Of a DNA stretch of 43,188 nt, positions 7,052-15,135 are shown piece by piece. Numbering within the stretch: position 1 is the first letter of the stretch; each line of letters opens with the position of its first letter. The DNA comes from an uncultured Merdimonas sp. Lineage in GTDB: Bacteria > Bacillota > Clostridia > Lachnospirales > Lachnospiraceae. Under the pieces are notes generated by a model. The model was not told the DNA's origin and ran no database searches. It saw only the letters and a list, made by a program, of their open reading frames with translations. The translations under genes were made by a program, and so were the position numbers. The DNA lies in assembly GCA_944375725.1 (NCBI GenBank), contig CALWAZ010000018.1, forward strand, positions 1-43,188. The letters are read 5' to 3'.

Positions 7052-8287
7052 ATGAATAAGCTGACAAAGCTGGAAAAACGGTGGATTCTGTATGATGTGG
7101 GAAACTCGGCCTTCGTCCTTCTGACCTCCACCATTATTCCCATCTACTATAAAAACATTGCCGCGGCCAGCGGAATATCCGACGCGGATTCCACGGCATT
7201 TTTCGGATATGCCACATCCCTTGTGACGATCCTTGTGGCGGTGCTGGGGCCGGTGCTTGGAACCCTGGCGGATACCAAGGGCTTTAAAAAGCCGGTCTTT
7301 ACGCTTTTTATGATGATGGGCGTGCTGGGCTGCGCCGGACTGGCGCTGCCGAAGACCTGGGTGGCCTTTCTGGCCGTCTATGTGATTGCCAAGACCGGCC
7401 TGAATGCCAGTCTGGTTTTCTATGACGCCATGCTGTCGGATGTGACGACGGATGAGCGGATGGATGTGGTGTCAGCCCAGGGATATGCCTGGGGGTATAT
7501 CGGAAGCTGCATTCCCTTTATCCTAAGCCTTGTGTTTGCGCTCTGCTCAGATGCCATAGGCATCTCCGGCGGCACAGCCATGGCCATTGCGTTCCTGCTG
7601 AACGCGGCCTGGTGGCTTCTGGTGACTCTGCCTCTGCTGAAAAGCTATGAGCAGAAGCATTATGTGGAGCGCTCTCCCCATCCGGTGCGGGACAGCTTCG
7701 GAAGACTGGCAAAGGTCTTCACGGAGGTACGGAAGAAACCGGAAATCTGGTATTTCCTGCTGGCGTTTTTCTTCTATATCGATGGGGTATACACGATCAT
7801 TGACATGGCGACTTCCTATGGAAAGGATGTAGGCATCAGCGATACGAACCTTCTGCTGGCCCTGCTTCTGACCCAGGTGGTGGCGTTCCCGTGCTCTATT
7901 CTGGTAGGACATCTTACCAAAAAGATGCGGAGCACTACGCTGATTCAGATATCCATCGGAGGGTATTTTGGCATTGTGCTCTTTGCCCTTCAGCTGGACA
8001 AGGCCTGGGAATTCTGGTTCCTGGCTGTCTGTGTGGCGGTGTTTCAGGGAGCGATTCAGTCGCTGTCCAGATCCTATTACGCCCGCATTGTGCCCAAAGA
8101 AAAGTCCACGGAATTTTTTGGCTTTTTCGATATATTCGGAAAAGGAGCGGCTTTTATGGGAACGATGCTGATGGGAATTTCCACCCAGCTTTTCGATACT
8201 TCCAGAGCGGGCGTGGCGCTTCTGGCAGTTATGTTTGCGATTGGTTTTGTCCTGTTTCGAATGGCAGTCCGGAAAGCAGAAGCATAG
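7052..8287 (+). CDS. MFS transporter, UMF1 (Atg22-like) family
   Basis: A 411-residue polytopic membrane protein with about 12 hydrophobic segments. The N-terminus (KRWILYDVGNSAFVLLTSTIIPIYY) is the hallmark of the UMF1/Atg22-like branch of the major facilitator superfamily. The GTLADTKGFKKP loop between TM2 and TM3 matches the MFS A-motif position, and SLSRSYYARIVPKEKSTEFFGFF lies in the second half, as in relatives. Eukaryotic Atg22 exports amino acids from the vacuole, but bacterial substrates are not established. The ribosome binding site GGGAG lies nine bases upstream. The stop codon overlaps a TATAAT-like sequence at 8288-8293 just before the subtilase gene. Confidence 0.9.
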   Translation: MNKLTKLEKRWILYDVGNSAFVLLTSTIIPIYYKNIAAASGISDADSTAFFGYATSLVTILVAVLGPVLGTLADTKGFKKPVFTLFMMMGVLGCAGLALPKTWVAFLAVYVIAKTGLNASLVFYDAMLSDVTTDERMDVVSAQGYAWGYIGSCIPFILSLVFALCSDAIGISGGTAMAIAFLLNAAWWLLVTLPLLKSYEQKHYVERSPHPVRDSFGRLAKVFTEVRKKPEIWYFLLAFFFYIDGVYTIIDMATSYGKDVGISDTNLLLALLLTQVVAFPCSILVGHLTKKMRSTTLIQISIGGYFGIVLFALQLDKAWEFWFLAVCVAVFQGAIQSLSRSYYARIVPKEKSTEFFGFFDIFGKGAAFMGTMLMGISTQLFDTSRAGVALLAVMFAIGFVLFRMAVRKAEA

Positions 8288-8318
8288 TATAATAGAAAAA
8301 CAGAGGAGTTTTTCTGTT

Positions 8319-9230
8319 ATGAATCGTGTGCGAGAGCTGGTGGGAGCTTCCCGTGCATACGCAGAGGGAATATACGGAGACGGGATCGGCGTGGCCGTGC
8401 TGGACTCCGGCGTAAACGGCAGACATCCGGACCTGCGCGGCAGGCTGGTTTATTCTTATAATTATCTCACAGATTCGGCAGACGGAGAAGATGACTGCGG
8501 CCATGGGACTCATATCTGCGGAATCATAGGGGGAACGGGAGAGGCATCCGGCGGCAGGTACCAGGGACTTGCGCCGCGATGTCATTTTCTTTCTCTGAAG
8601 GTTCTGGACAGGGACGGAAACGGCAGCAGCAGTATGCTGGTGCAGGCATTGTACTGGCTGATAGAGCATGCCGGAGAGTATGATGTGAGAATTGTAAATA
8701 TTTCCGCCGGAAGTACGGAAATCAACGGGAGAAAGCGCTCAGGACTTTTGAAGGCTGTGGAGGATGCCTGGGATTCCGGGCTGGTGGTCTGCGCCGCGGC
8801 CGGCAATCAGGGACCGGCCCGTTCCAGCATTACGGTCCCGGGGACGAGTCCGAAGGTAATTACCGTAGGAGCCTCCGATGACAGCCGCGCGGTACGATTC
8901 CCGGGAGCGCGGAAGGTTAACTATTCAGGGAGAGGCCCCACCCTGGCCTGTGTCTGCAAACCGGATGTGACGGCTCCGGGGGCTTACATCCGTTCCTGCA
9001 GCGCGGATTTTGAAAAGAAGGGGCGGAGCTTTTATACGGAAAAATCCGGGACTTCCATGGCTACGCCGGTGGTATCAGGAAGCCTGGCCCTGCTTTTGTC
9101 CAGAAACCGGGAGCTGACGAACAAACAGGTAAAGCTGGCTCTGCGCTCCTCCTGCCTGGATCTGGGCCTGCCGCGCAACCAGCAGGGCTGGGGGCAGATC
9201 TGGATTCCGGAGCTTCTGCGGGGGGAATGA
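8319..9230 (+). CDS. S8 family serine peptidase (intracellular subtilisin-like)
   Basis: A 303-residue subtilase. The start is the ATG at 8319, preceded by GAGGAG at 8303-8308; an upstream in-frame start at 8235 lies inside the MFS gene and is rejected. The catalytic triad is complete: Asp29 in VAVLDSGV, His62 in DDCGHGTHICG and Ser246 in SGTSMATP, with the oxyanion Asn in CAAAGNQGP. There is no signal peptide and almost no propeptide, so it resembles intracellular subtilisins rather than secreted ones. It lies 51 bases upstream of a second, larger subtilase on the same strand. A role in spore formation or intracellular turnover is possible but unproven. Confidence 0.93.
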   Translation: MNRVRELVGASRAYAEGIYGDGIGVAVLDSGVNGRHPDLRGRLVYSYNYLTDSADGEDDCGHGTHICGIIGGTGEASGGRYQGLAPRCHFLSLKVLDRDGNGSSSMLVQALYWLIEHAGEYDVRIVNISAGSTEINGRKRSGLLKAVEDAWDSGLVVCAAAGNQGPARSSITVPGTSPKVITVGASDDSRAVRFPGARKVNYSGRGPTLACVCKPDVTAPGAYIRSCSADFEKKGRSFYTEKSGTSMATPVVSGSLALLLSRNRELTNKQVKLALRSSCLDLGLPRNQQGWGQIWIPELLRGE

Positions 9231-9281
9231 AATCTGAAGACAGACATATGCTGTAAAAATGGATATTTTTGAGGACAGTGT

Positions 9282-10979
9282 ATGGCGGAAAATTGCAGAG
9301 AACGGATTGTTTCGGAGGAGTATGTGGATTTTCTCTGGCAGTCTAACTGGAGCGAGGAGGAGCTGGACCGGCTTTTCCCAAATATCTGCAGGCAGATGAT
9401 CAATAATTTTTATGTGGTGTTTTACGCGGACAGTACGTATCTGCGGCCCAGTTATGAAGAAGAATATGGATATGAGGTATTTCCGGCCCTGTATACGCCT
9501 CTTCAGAACGAGAGCCTGGAGGCCAGCGGAATTCTCCAGATTCAGAATCAGCCGGTGCTGCAGCTGAAGGGAGAAGGGGTACTGGTGGGAATGATTGATA
9601 CGGGAATCGATTATGCCAACGACTGTTTCCGGGATCTTTCGGGACAGAGCCGTATCCTGGCCATCTGGGATCAGGAGGATCAGAGCGGAGACACGCCGGA
9701 GGGGATCGGCTATGGAACCGTATACAGCAGAGAAATGATTAACCGCGCCCTGGAAAGTCCGGATCCCTTTTCGGTGGTGCCAAGCCGCGATCTGACCGGA
9801 CACGGCACAAAACTGGCGGCAGCGGCGGCGGGCAGCGAAAACCGGGATACCGGCTGGATAGGAGCGGCTCCCCTGTCCCAGCTTGCGGTGGTCCGGCTCA
9901 AGCCGGCCAAGAAATATCTGAAAGATTATTATATGGTTCCGGAGGAAGCGGAGGCTTATCAGGAAAATGATATTATGCTTGCGGTCCGGTTCCTGCATGA
10001 ACTGGCCCAGCGGGTGAAAATGCCTCTTGTCATCTGCATCGGCCTGGGCACAAACATGGGCGGCCACGCGGGAACTTCGCCTCTGGCTTTTTATCTCAAC
10101 ACCATCGGATCCATAGCGGGAAGATGCATTGTCATAGCCGGAGGCAATGAGGCAAACCAGGGACATCATTTCTACGGGACGCTGAACACGGGGCAGGAAT
10201 ACCAGGATGTGGAGCTTCGGGTTCCGGAAAATGAGCCGGGCCTGATGATGGAGCTCTGGAGCAATTCGCCGGATATTTTTTCTGTTTCCCTGATTTCACC
10301 TTCCGGAGAAGAGATTCCGCGTGTGACTTCCGGAATGAGAAGCCTCCGCTTCGATTTCCTGTTCGAGAGAACGGTCGTATATATAAATTTTCAGACGCTG
10401 GATCCCTACAGCGGCGATCAGCTGATTGTAATCCGTATGTCGGAGCCTTCCCCCGGTATCTGGAGGATTCGTGTCTATGGGGAGAATATCATCAACGGCA
10501 TCTATAATATCTGGCTCCCGGTCACCGGTTTTCTCCTGGAGGATACGGTTTTTCTGGATTCCAATCCTGACATCACGCTGACGGAGCCGGCCAATTCGGA
10601 AATCCCCATCACTGTGGGGGCATACCGGGTGGAAAATGGCAGCATTTATATCAATTCCAGCAGGGGCTATACAAGAAAAGGAAGAATTAAGCCGGATCTG
10701 GCGGCCCCGGGGGTGGATGTGCCCACCTATGGCCCTGGAAATACACGCGCCCTTATGACGGGCACCAGTGTGGCTGCCGCGGTGACAGCGGGAGCGGCCG
10801 CGCTGATGCTGGAGTGGGGGATTGTGAGAGAGAGGCGCCTCACAATCGGAACCCTGGAAATCAAACAGCTGATGATCCGCGGCGCCCGGCGCAGCAGCGC
10901 CCAGCTTTATCCGAACCGGACCTGGGGCTATGGGACCCTGGATCTCTATGCGGCCTTTTCCGTGCTGGGGCGTTTCTGA
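9282..10979 (+). CDS. S8 family peptidase, CspB-like, with jelly-roll insert
   Basis: A 565-residue subtilase with the architecture of clostridial Csp germination proteases: an N-terminal prodomain-like region of about 90 residues, a split catalytic domain, a beta-rich insert of roughly 130 residues (about 290-420) between the His and Ser blocks, and the Ser motif near the C-terminus. The triad is intact: Asp106 in GMIDTGIDY, His174 in LTGHGTKLA and Ser496 in MTGTSVAAA, with the oxyanion Asn in AGGNEANQ. In Clostridioides difficile the related CspB cleaves pro-SleC during germination while CspA and CspC are inactive; this protein resembles the active form. No signal peptide is seen. No sleC is visible in the window. 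Confidence 0.9.
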   Translation: MAENCRERIVSEEYVDFLWQSNWSEEELDRLFPNICRQMINNFYVVFYADSTYLRPSYEEEYGYEVFPALYTPLQNESLEASGILQIQNQPVLQLKGEGVLVGMIDTGIDYANDCFRDLSGQSRILAIWDQEDQSGDTPEGIGYGTVYSREMINRALESPDPFSVVPSRDLTGHGTKLAAAAAGSENRDTGWIGAAPLSQLAVVRLKPAKKYLKDYYMVPEEAEAYQENDIMLAVRFLHELAQRVKMPLVICIGLGTNMGGHAGTSPLAFYLNTIGSIAGRCIVIAGGNEANQGHHFYGTLNTGQEYQDVELRVPENEPGLMMELWSNSPDIFSVSLISPSGEEIPRVTSGMRSLRFDFLFERTVVYINFQTLDPYSGDQLIVIRMSEPSPGIWRIRVYGENIINGIYNIWLPVTGFLLEDTVFLDSNPDITLTEPANSEIPITVGAYRVENGSIYINSSRGYTRKGRIKPDLAAPGVDVPTYGPGNTRALMTGTSVAAAVTAGAAALMLEWGIVRERRLTIGTLEIKQLMIRGARRSSAQLYPNRTWGYGTLDLYAAFSVLGRF

Positions 10980-11019
10980 GGAGAAAAGGAAAGGCGTGTA
11001 TCGTTATCGGGGAAATGAC

Positions 11020-11048
11020 TTGCGCAGATGCCGCTGATCGACTATAAT
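11020..11048 (+). promoter_or_regulatory. Sigma-A promoter of icd
   Basis: TTGCGC at 11020-11025 and a perfect TATAAT at 11043-11048 are separated by 17 bases. Transcription would start near 11055, about 58 bases before the icd start codon. Confidence 0.75.
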
Positions 11049-11112
11049 AAAACACAAAGCGCGCCGGTATAAGACGGCAGAAGCTGAAGAGAATGAGTTG
11101 AGGAGGACTGAC

Positions 11113-12330
11113 ATGGATAAGATAAAGATGACGACGCCGCTGGTGGAGATGGATGGAGACGAGATGACCAGAATTCTCTGGAAGATGATCAAGGATGAGC
11201 TTTTGCTTCCCTTTGTGGATCTGAAGACCGAGTATTATGATCTGGGTCTGGAAAACCGGAATGCCACAGACGATCAGGTAACCATCGACTCTGCGGAGGC
11301 TACCAAGAAATACGGGGTAGCCGTGAAATGCGCGACGATCACGCCAAACGCAGCCCGTATGGAAGAATATAATCTGAAGGAAATGTGGAAGAGCCCCAAC
11401 GGAACGATCCGCGCGATTCTGGATGGTACGGTATTCCGTGTTCCGATCATTGTAAAAGGCATTGAGCCCTATGTGAAGACCTGGAAGAAGCCCATCACGG
11501 TGGCGCGTCATGCTTACGGGGATATTTACAAGGCTACAGAGATGCGGATTCCCGGACCGGGAAAATGCGAGCTGGTATTTACGGGAGAGGATGGAACCGA
11601 GATCCGTGAGACCGTCCATGATTTCAAGGAAGGCGGCATCGCTCAGGGAATCCACAATCTGACCAGCTCCATCGAGAGCTTTGCCAGAAGCTGCTTCTCC
11701 TACGCGGTTTCCCAGAAGCAGGATCTGTGGTTTGCCACCAAGGATACCATCTCCAAAAAATACGATCATTACTTCAAGGATGTATTCCAGGAGATTTATG
11801 ACAAAGAATATAAGGAAGAGTTTGAAAAGCTGGGCATCGAGTATTTCTATACGCTGATCGATGACGCGGTAGCCCGTGTGATCAAGTCTGAAGGCGGCTA
11901 TATCTGGGCCTGCAAGAACTATGACGGAGATGTGATGAGCGATCTGATCGCTACAGCTTTTGGCTCTCTGGCCATGATGACCTCTGTGCTGGTATCTCCC
12001 CATGGATATTTTGAGTATGAGGCGGCCCACGGAACGGTGCAGCGTCATTACTACAAGCATCTGAAGGGAGAGGAGACCTCCACAAACTCCATGGCGACTA
12101 TCTTCGCGTGGTCCGGCGCTCTCAGAAAGCGCGGAGAGCTGGACGGAAACCAGGCGCTGATGGACTTCGCCGATAAACTGGAGCAGGCTTCCATCAAGAC
12201 TATCGAGGATGGAAAGATGACAAAGGATCTGGCGCTGATCACCACGCTTCCCGATCCGGTGGTACTTTCCAGCGAAGCATTTATCAAAGAAGTAAGGAAC
12301 ACGTTAGAGGAACTGCTGAATGCTGTTTAA
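11113..12330 (+). CDS. icd: NADP-dependent isocitrate dehydrogenase
   Basis: A 405-residue enzyme that oxidatively decarboxylates isocitrate to 2-oxoglutarate, providing the precursor of glutamate. It belongs to the subfamily of about 400 residues shared with eukaryotic NADP-IDH, shown by [15 protein letters not shown] at the N-terminus, [16 protein letters not shown], the [16 protein letters not shown] stretch and the C-terminal [10 protein letters not shown] motif. The start at 11113 is fixed by AGGAGG at 11101-11106; a TTG at 11098 would put that site inside the gene. It has its own strong promoter. The last 11 bases overlap the start of the MBOAT gene, an unusual partner, so the two are probably co-transcribed. 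Supply of 2-oxoglutarate links it to the glutamate metabolism suggested by the gltA-like gene farther on. Confidence 0.97.
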   Translation: MDKIKMTTPLVEMDGDEMTRILWKMIKDELLLPFVDLKTEYYDLGLENRNATDDQVTIDSAEATKKYGVAVKCATITPNAARMEEYNLKEMWKSPNGTIRAILDGTVFRVPIIVKGIEPYVKTWKKPITVARHAYGDIYKATEMRIPGPGKCELVFTGEDGTEIRETVHDFKEGGIAQGIHNLTSSIESFARSCFSYAVSQKQDLWFATKDTISKKYDHYFKDVFQEIYDKEYKEEFEKLGIEYFYTLIDDAVARVIKSEGGYIWACKNYDGDVMSDLIATAFGSLAMMTSVLVSPHGYFEYEAAHGTVQRHYYKHLKGEETSTNSMATIFAWSGALRKRGELDGNQALMDFADKLEQASIKTIEDGKMTKDLALITTLPDPVVLSSEAFIKEVRNTLEELLNAV

Positions 12331-13765
12331 TTCCAATGGATTTTACCTGTTTCTTCCAATCGTATTTGCGGTTTACTGGCTGACGCCCCGGCGGTACCGG
12401 TGGGGCGTCCTGCTGGTGTCCAGCTATTATTTCTATATGAGCGCGGACGCGCAGTATGTGCTGCTGCTTCTGACGACGACGGCTGTCTCTTACGGCGCGG
12501 CTCTGCTTATGAGCCGCACGGAAAGCAGAAAGCGGAAAAAGCTGTGTCTGGGCGCGGCTCTTGCAGTCTGCCTGGGACTTCTGATCTTCTTTAAATATTT
12601 CAATTTCCTGAGCGGAACAGTTACGGCGGTACTCAGGAGTGTTTCCCTGCCAGTCAGCGAGGTGACGCTGAATCTGGTGCTTCCGGTGGGAATTTCCTTT
12701 TATGTGTTTCAGACGCTGGGCTATGTGATTGATGTATACAAAGGGAAGACAAAGGCCTGCGTTCATTTTGGCAGGTATGCGGTATTTGTGTCCTTTTTCC
12801 CGCTGCTTCTGGCGGGCCCCATTGAAAGGGCGGAGCATCTGCTGCCTCAGCTGGAAAAGGATCATAGCTTTGACGCGGACAAAGCCATTGAGGGGGCAAA
12901 GCTGATTGCCTGGGGATATTTTAAGAAGATAGCCATTGCTGACGTGGTGGTATCCTGTGTGAACGCGGTGTATGACCAGGTGACAGCCTATACGGGCCTG
13001 GCTCTGGGCGTGGCCACATTTTTCTATGCTTTTCAGGTTTACTGCGATTTTTCCGGATACTCCGATATTGCCAGAGGCGTGGCAAAGCTTCTGGATATTG
13101 ACTTGATGACAAATTTCAAGAGTCCCTACTTTGCGGCTTCTCTGAAAGAATTCTGGAGCCGGTGGCATATTTCACTTTCCACCTGGTTCCGCGATTACGT
13201 CTATATTCCGCTTGGAGGAAGCCGGAAGGGAGCGTGGCGCACCAGAAGAAATCTGCTGGTGACGTTTCTGGTCAGCGGTCTCTGGCATGGAGCAAGCTGG
13301 ACCTTTGTAATCTGGGGCGGGCTTCACGGACTGGGCCAGATTGTGGAAAAGGAGTGGAACCGTCATTTTCCGCCCAGAAAGGACAGGCGGAGCGCCCTGC
13401 GGGTTCTGCTTGTGTTTATTTTTGTATGCGCTGCCTGGATCTTTTTCAGGGCCAACAGCTTTTCTGATGCCATCTATGTGGTGACCCACCTTTTTGATGG
13501 AGTCGGAAATCCGGTTTCTTATGTAAAAGAGGGATATCTGGCCCTGCGGTCGGCAGGCATCATGCAGAGTTCGGATCTGAAGCTGGTCTTTGTGTGGATC
13601 GCTGTGCTTCTGGCTCATGACTGGATAGAATTGAAACAGAGCGCCTGGAAGTGGCTGGGACGATTCCGGAAGCCAGTCCGCTATGCCTTCTACTTCGCCC
13701 TGCTGTTTGTGGTATTGTACAGCCGCCAGCTGGGAGATTACGAATTTGTATATTTCCAGTTTTGA
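12320..13765 (+). CDS. MBOAT family O-acyltransferase (AlgI-like)
   Basis: A 481-residue polytopic membrane protein of the membrane-bound O-acyltransferase family. Marker segments are [17 protein letters not shown] at the N-terminus, [16 protein letters not shown] near residue 240, [27 protein letters not shown] near residue 280 and the catalytic His in [19 protein letters not shown] near residue 330. AlgI-type proteins move acyl groups across the membrane to acetylate extracytoplasmic polysaccharides together with an SGNH-like partner, and such a partner lies downstream at 14129. The start overlaps the end of icd by 11 bases and has AGAGGA upstream within icd. The acceptor polymer is unknown. 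Confidence 0.93.
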   Translation: MLFNSNGFYLFLPIVFAVYWLTPRRYRWGVLLVSSYYFYMSADAQYVLLLLTTTAVSYGAALLMSRTESRKRKKLCLGAALAVCLGLLIFFKYFNFLSGTVTAVLRSVSLPVSEVTLNLVLPVGISFYVFQTLGYVIDVYKGKTKACVHFGRYAVFVSFFPLLLAGPIERAEHLLPQLEKDHSFDADKAIEGAKLIAWGYFKKIAIADVVVSCVNAVYDQVTAYTGLALGVATFFYAFQVYCDFSGYSDIARGVAKLLDIDLMTNFKSPYFAASLKEFWSRWHISLSTWFRDYVYIPLGGSRKGAWRTRRNLLVTFLVSGLWHGASWTFVIWGGLHGLGQIVEKEWNRHFPPRKDRRSALRVLLVFIFVCAAWIFFRANSFSDAIYVVTHLFDGVGNPVSYVKEGYLALRSAGIMQSSDLKLVFVWIAVLLAHDWIELKQSAWKWLGRFRKPVRYAFYFALLFVVLYSRQLGDYEFVYFQF

Positions 13766-13769
13766 TACT

Positions 13770-14110
13770 GTACAGCCGTGCAGAAAAAGACACAGACCGA
13801 TACCGGCAGATAGAATCTGGCGGGAGAGGGGTGGGGCTTTTTCTATAGGGCGCTCAGCCCAAGCCATGGCTTCCCTGGAAGGCATGGCTTGCACGGCTGT
13901 ACCGTAAAAAAAGGGCCGGCAGAAAAAGACACAGACCGATACCGGCAGATAGAATCTGGCGGGAGAGGGATGGGGCTTTTTCTATAGGGCGCTCAGCCCA
14001 AGCCATGGCTTCCCTGGAAGGCATGGCTTGCACGGCTGTACCGTAAAAAAGGGCCGGCAGAAAAAGACACAGACCAATACCGGCAGATAATAGACCGTGC
14101 AGAAAAAGAC
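13770..14110 (+). repeat. Tandem ~139-bp folded repeat, two full and two partial copies
   Basis: This 363-base gap (13766-14128) holds a tandem repeat. Full copies start at 13780 and 13919, differing by very few bases and one A in a homopolymer; a partial copy covers 14057-14088 and a 16-bp fragment 14095-14110. The first copy is closed by a perfect 13-bp dyad (13770-13782 with 13890-13902). Inside it are AGAAAAAG/CTTTTTCT (13782-13789 with 13837-13844), CCGGCAGAT/ATCTGGCGG with one mismatch (13803-13811 with 13815-13823), GGGC/GCCC (13848-13860) and a long hairpin (13861-13890). No plausible gene is present. It separates the two members of the acylation pair. Confidence 0.8.
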
Positions 14111-14128
14111 GCGGAATGAGAGATAAGT

Positions 14129-15124
14129 ATGAAAAAATTTTTATGGAAGATATTTCCCTTTGTCCTGTTTATTCTCATACTTGAGATTGCGATCCCCATA
14201 GCGGTGGATCCCTATAATGTGTTTCACTGGGAAAAAATCCGGGATAACGGGGTAGAACCCAACAGCAATTATATCAAGATGGAGTATGTGCTTCACAATC
14301 CGGACAAATTCGATTCCTTCCTGTTTGGTTCCTCCCGGACGGGCTTTATCAATGTGGAGCGGATTCCCGAAGGAAAATGGTACAACATGTCCTACTCAGA
14401 GGGACTTCCTGCGGAGCATCTGGATAATCTGAAGGAAATGATTGAGCACGGGCTGATTCCGAAAAATGTCATGATTGGCGTAGACAACATTTCAGCTTTT
14501 GTGGACCCGTCCCTGCACCAGAACCAGTTTTACCGGATCCCTTATCCGAGAGGAAACAGGCTGGGATTCTATGCGAACTATTTCAGCATTAAGGGAGTGC
14601 TTCTGTCGCTGGATGTGATTCTGAATTACGAGCCTTCTGATCCGGATTATGTGGAACGGTATTATGAGAGCGGCTGTACGGTCCGGGATCCGTCTCTGGG
14701 CGGTACCTGGGAAGGAGACGCACCTTACTGGGACGATTATTATAAGGATTATATGAGCTTTGCCATCGACGACATGAGAGAAATCGCCGAGCTGTGCGAG
14801 GAATATGATATTAATCTGATTGTGTTTACGAATCCTCTCTATTACAGGACCTATCAGCAGTCAAAATTTTACGGGTATGAGAATTTTCTCGCCTGGCTTT
14901 CAGGAGCTGTGGGAGGATATTATAACTTCAGCAGTGAGAACGCGGTGACCATGGACCGGAGCTATTATTATGAAGCCAGCCACTATACGGAAGAACTGGG
15001 GGATATGATAATCGATCGGATTTTCTATGGGAAGACGGATGAAGCGCTGGAAAGCCAGGGCTTCGGCATGTATGTGACAGATGAGAATATGGAAGAATTT
15101 AAAGAAGCGCTGGCCAATCATTGA
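14129..15124 (+). CDS. Membrane-anchored SGNH-like protein, MBOAT partner
   Basis: A 331-residue protein with one N-terminal membrane segment (about residues 5-26) and an extracytoplasmic domain. It has SGNH-hydrolase-like blocks: FGSSRT (Ser68/Ser69) as the nucleophile block, GVDNISAF near residue 130 and a C-terminal EASHYTEELG with Glu282 and His285 in place of the usual DxxH. DltD, AlgJ/AlgX and PatB-like proteins use this layout to pass acetyl groups delivered by an MBOAT protein to a wall or exopolysaccharide, so this gene probably works with the MBOAT at 12320. The family assignment comes from motif order and context, not from strong similarity. Its last 7 bases overlap the convergent ABC-F gene. 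Confidence 0.75.
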   Translation: MKKFLWKIFPFVLFILILEIAIPIAVDPYNVFHWEKIRDNGVEPNSNYIKMEYVLHNPDKFDSFLFGSSRTGFINVERIPEGKWYNMSYSEGLPAEHLDNLKEMIEHGLIPKNVMIGVDNISAFVDPSLHQNQFYRIPYPRGNRLGFYANYFSIKGVLLSLDVILNYEPSDPDYVERYYESGCTVRDPSLGGTWEGDAPYWDDYYKDYMSFAIDDMREIAELCEEYDINLIVFTNPLYYRTYQQSKFYGYENFLAWLSGAVGGYYNFSSENAVTMDRSYYYEASHYTEELGDMIIDRIFYGKTDEALESQGFGMYVTDENMEEFKEALANH

Positions 15125-15135
15125 GCCAGCGCTTC
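15104..15135. terminator. Hairpin whose loop holds both convergent stop codons
   Basis: A perfect 11-bp stem, GAAGCGCTGGC/GCCAGCGCTTC (15104-15114 with 15125-15135), surrounds a 10-base loop containing the plus-strand TGA (15122-15124) and the minus-strand stop (15118-15120). It encodes the last residues of both proteins. T-rich sequence follows on the minus strand (TTTAAATTCTT), so termination of the ABC-F transcript is more likely than of the other. Confidence 0.65.

Noticed and set aside
9075..10169. A 364-codon frame antisense to the CspB-like protease and across a gene boundary
   Set aside because: It crosses the boundary between two well-supported genes and shows no protein motifs.
13683..13907. 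A 74-codon frame through the tandem repeat
   Set aside because: It begins within the MBOAT gene in another frame, and the repeat differs by one base between copies, which breaks the frame.
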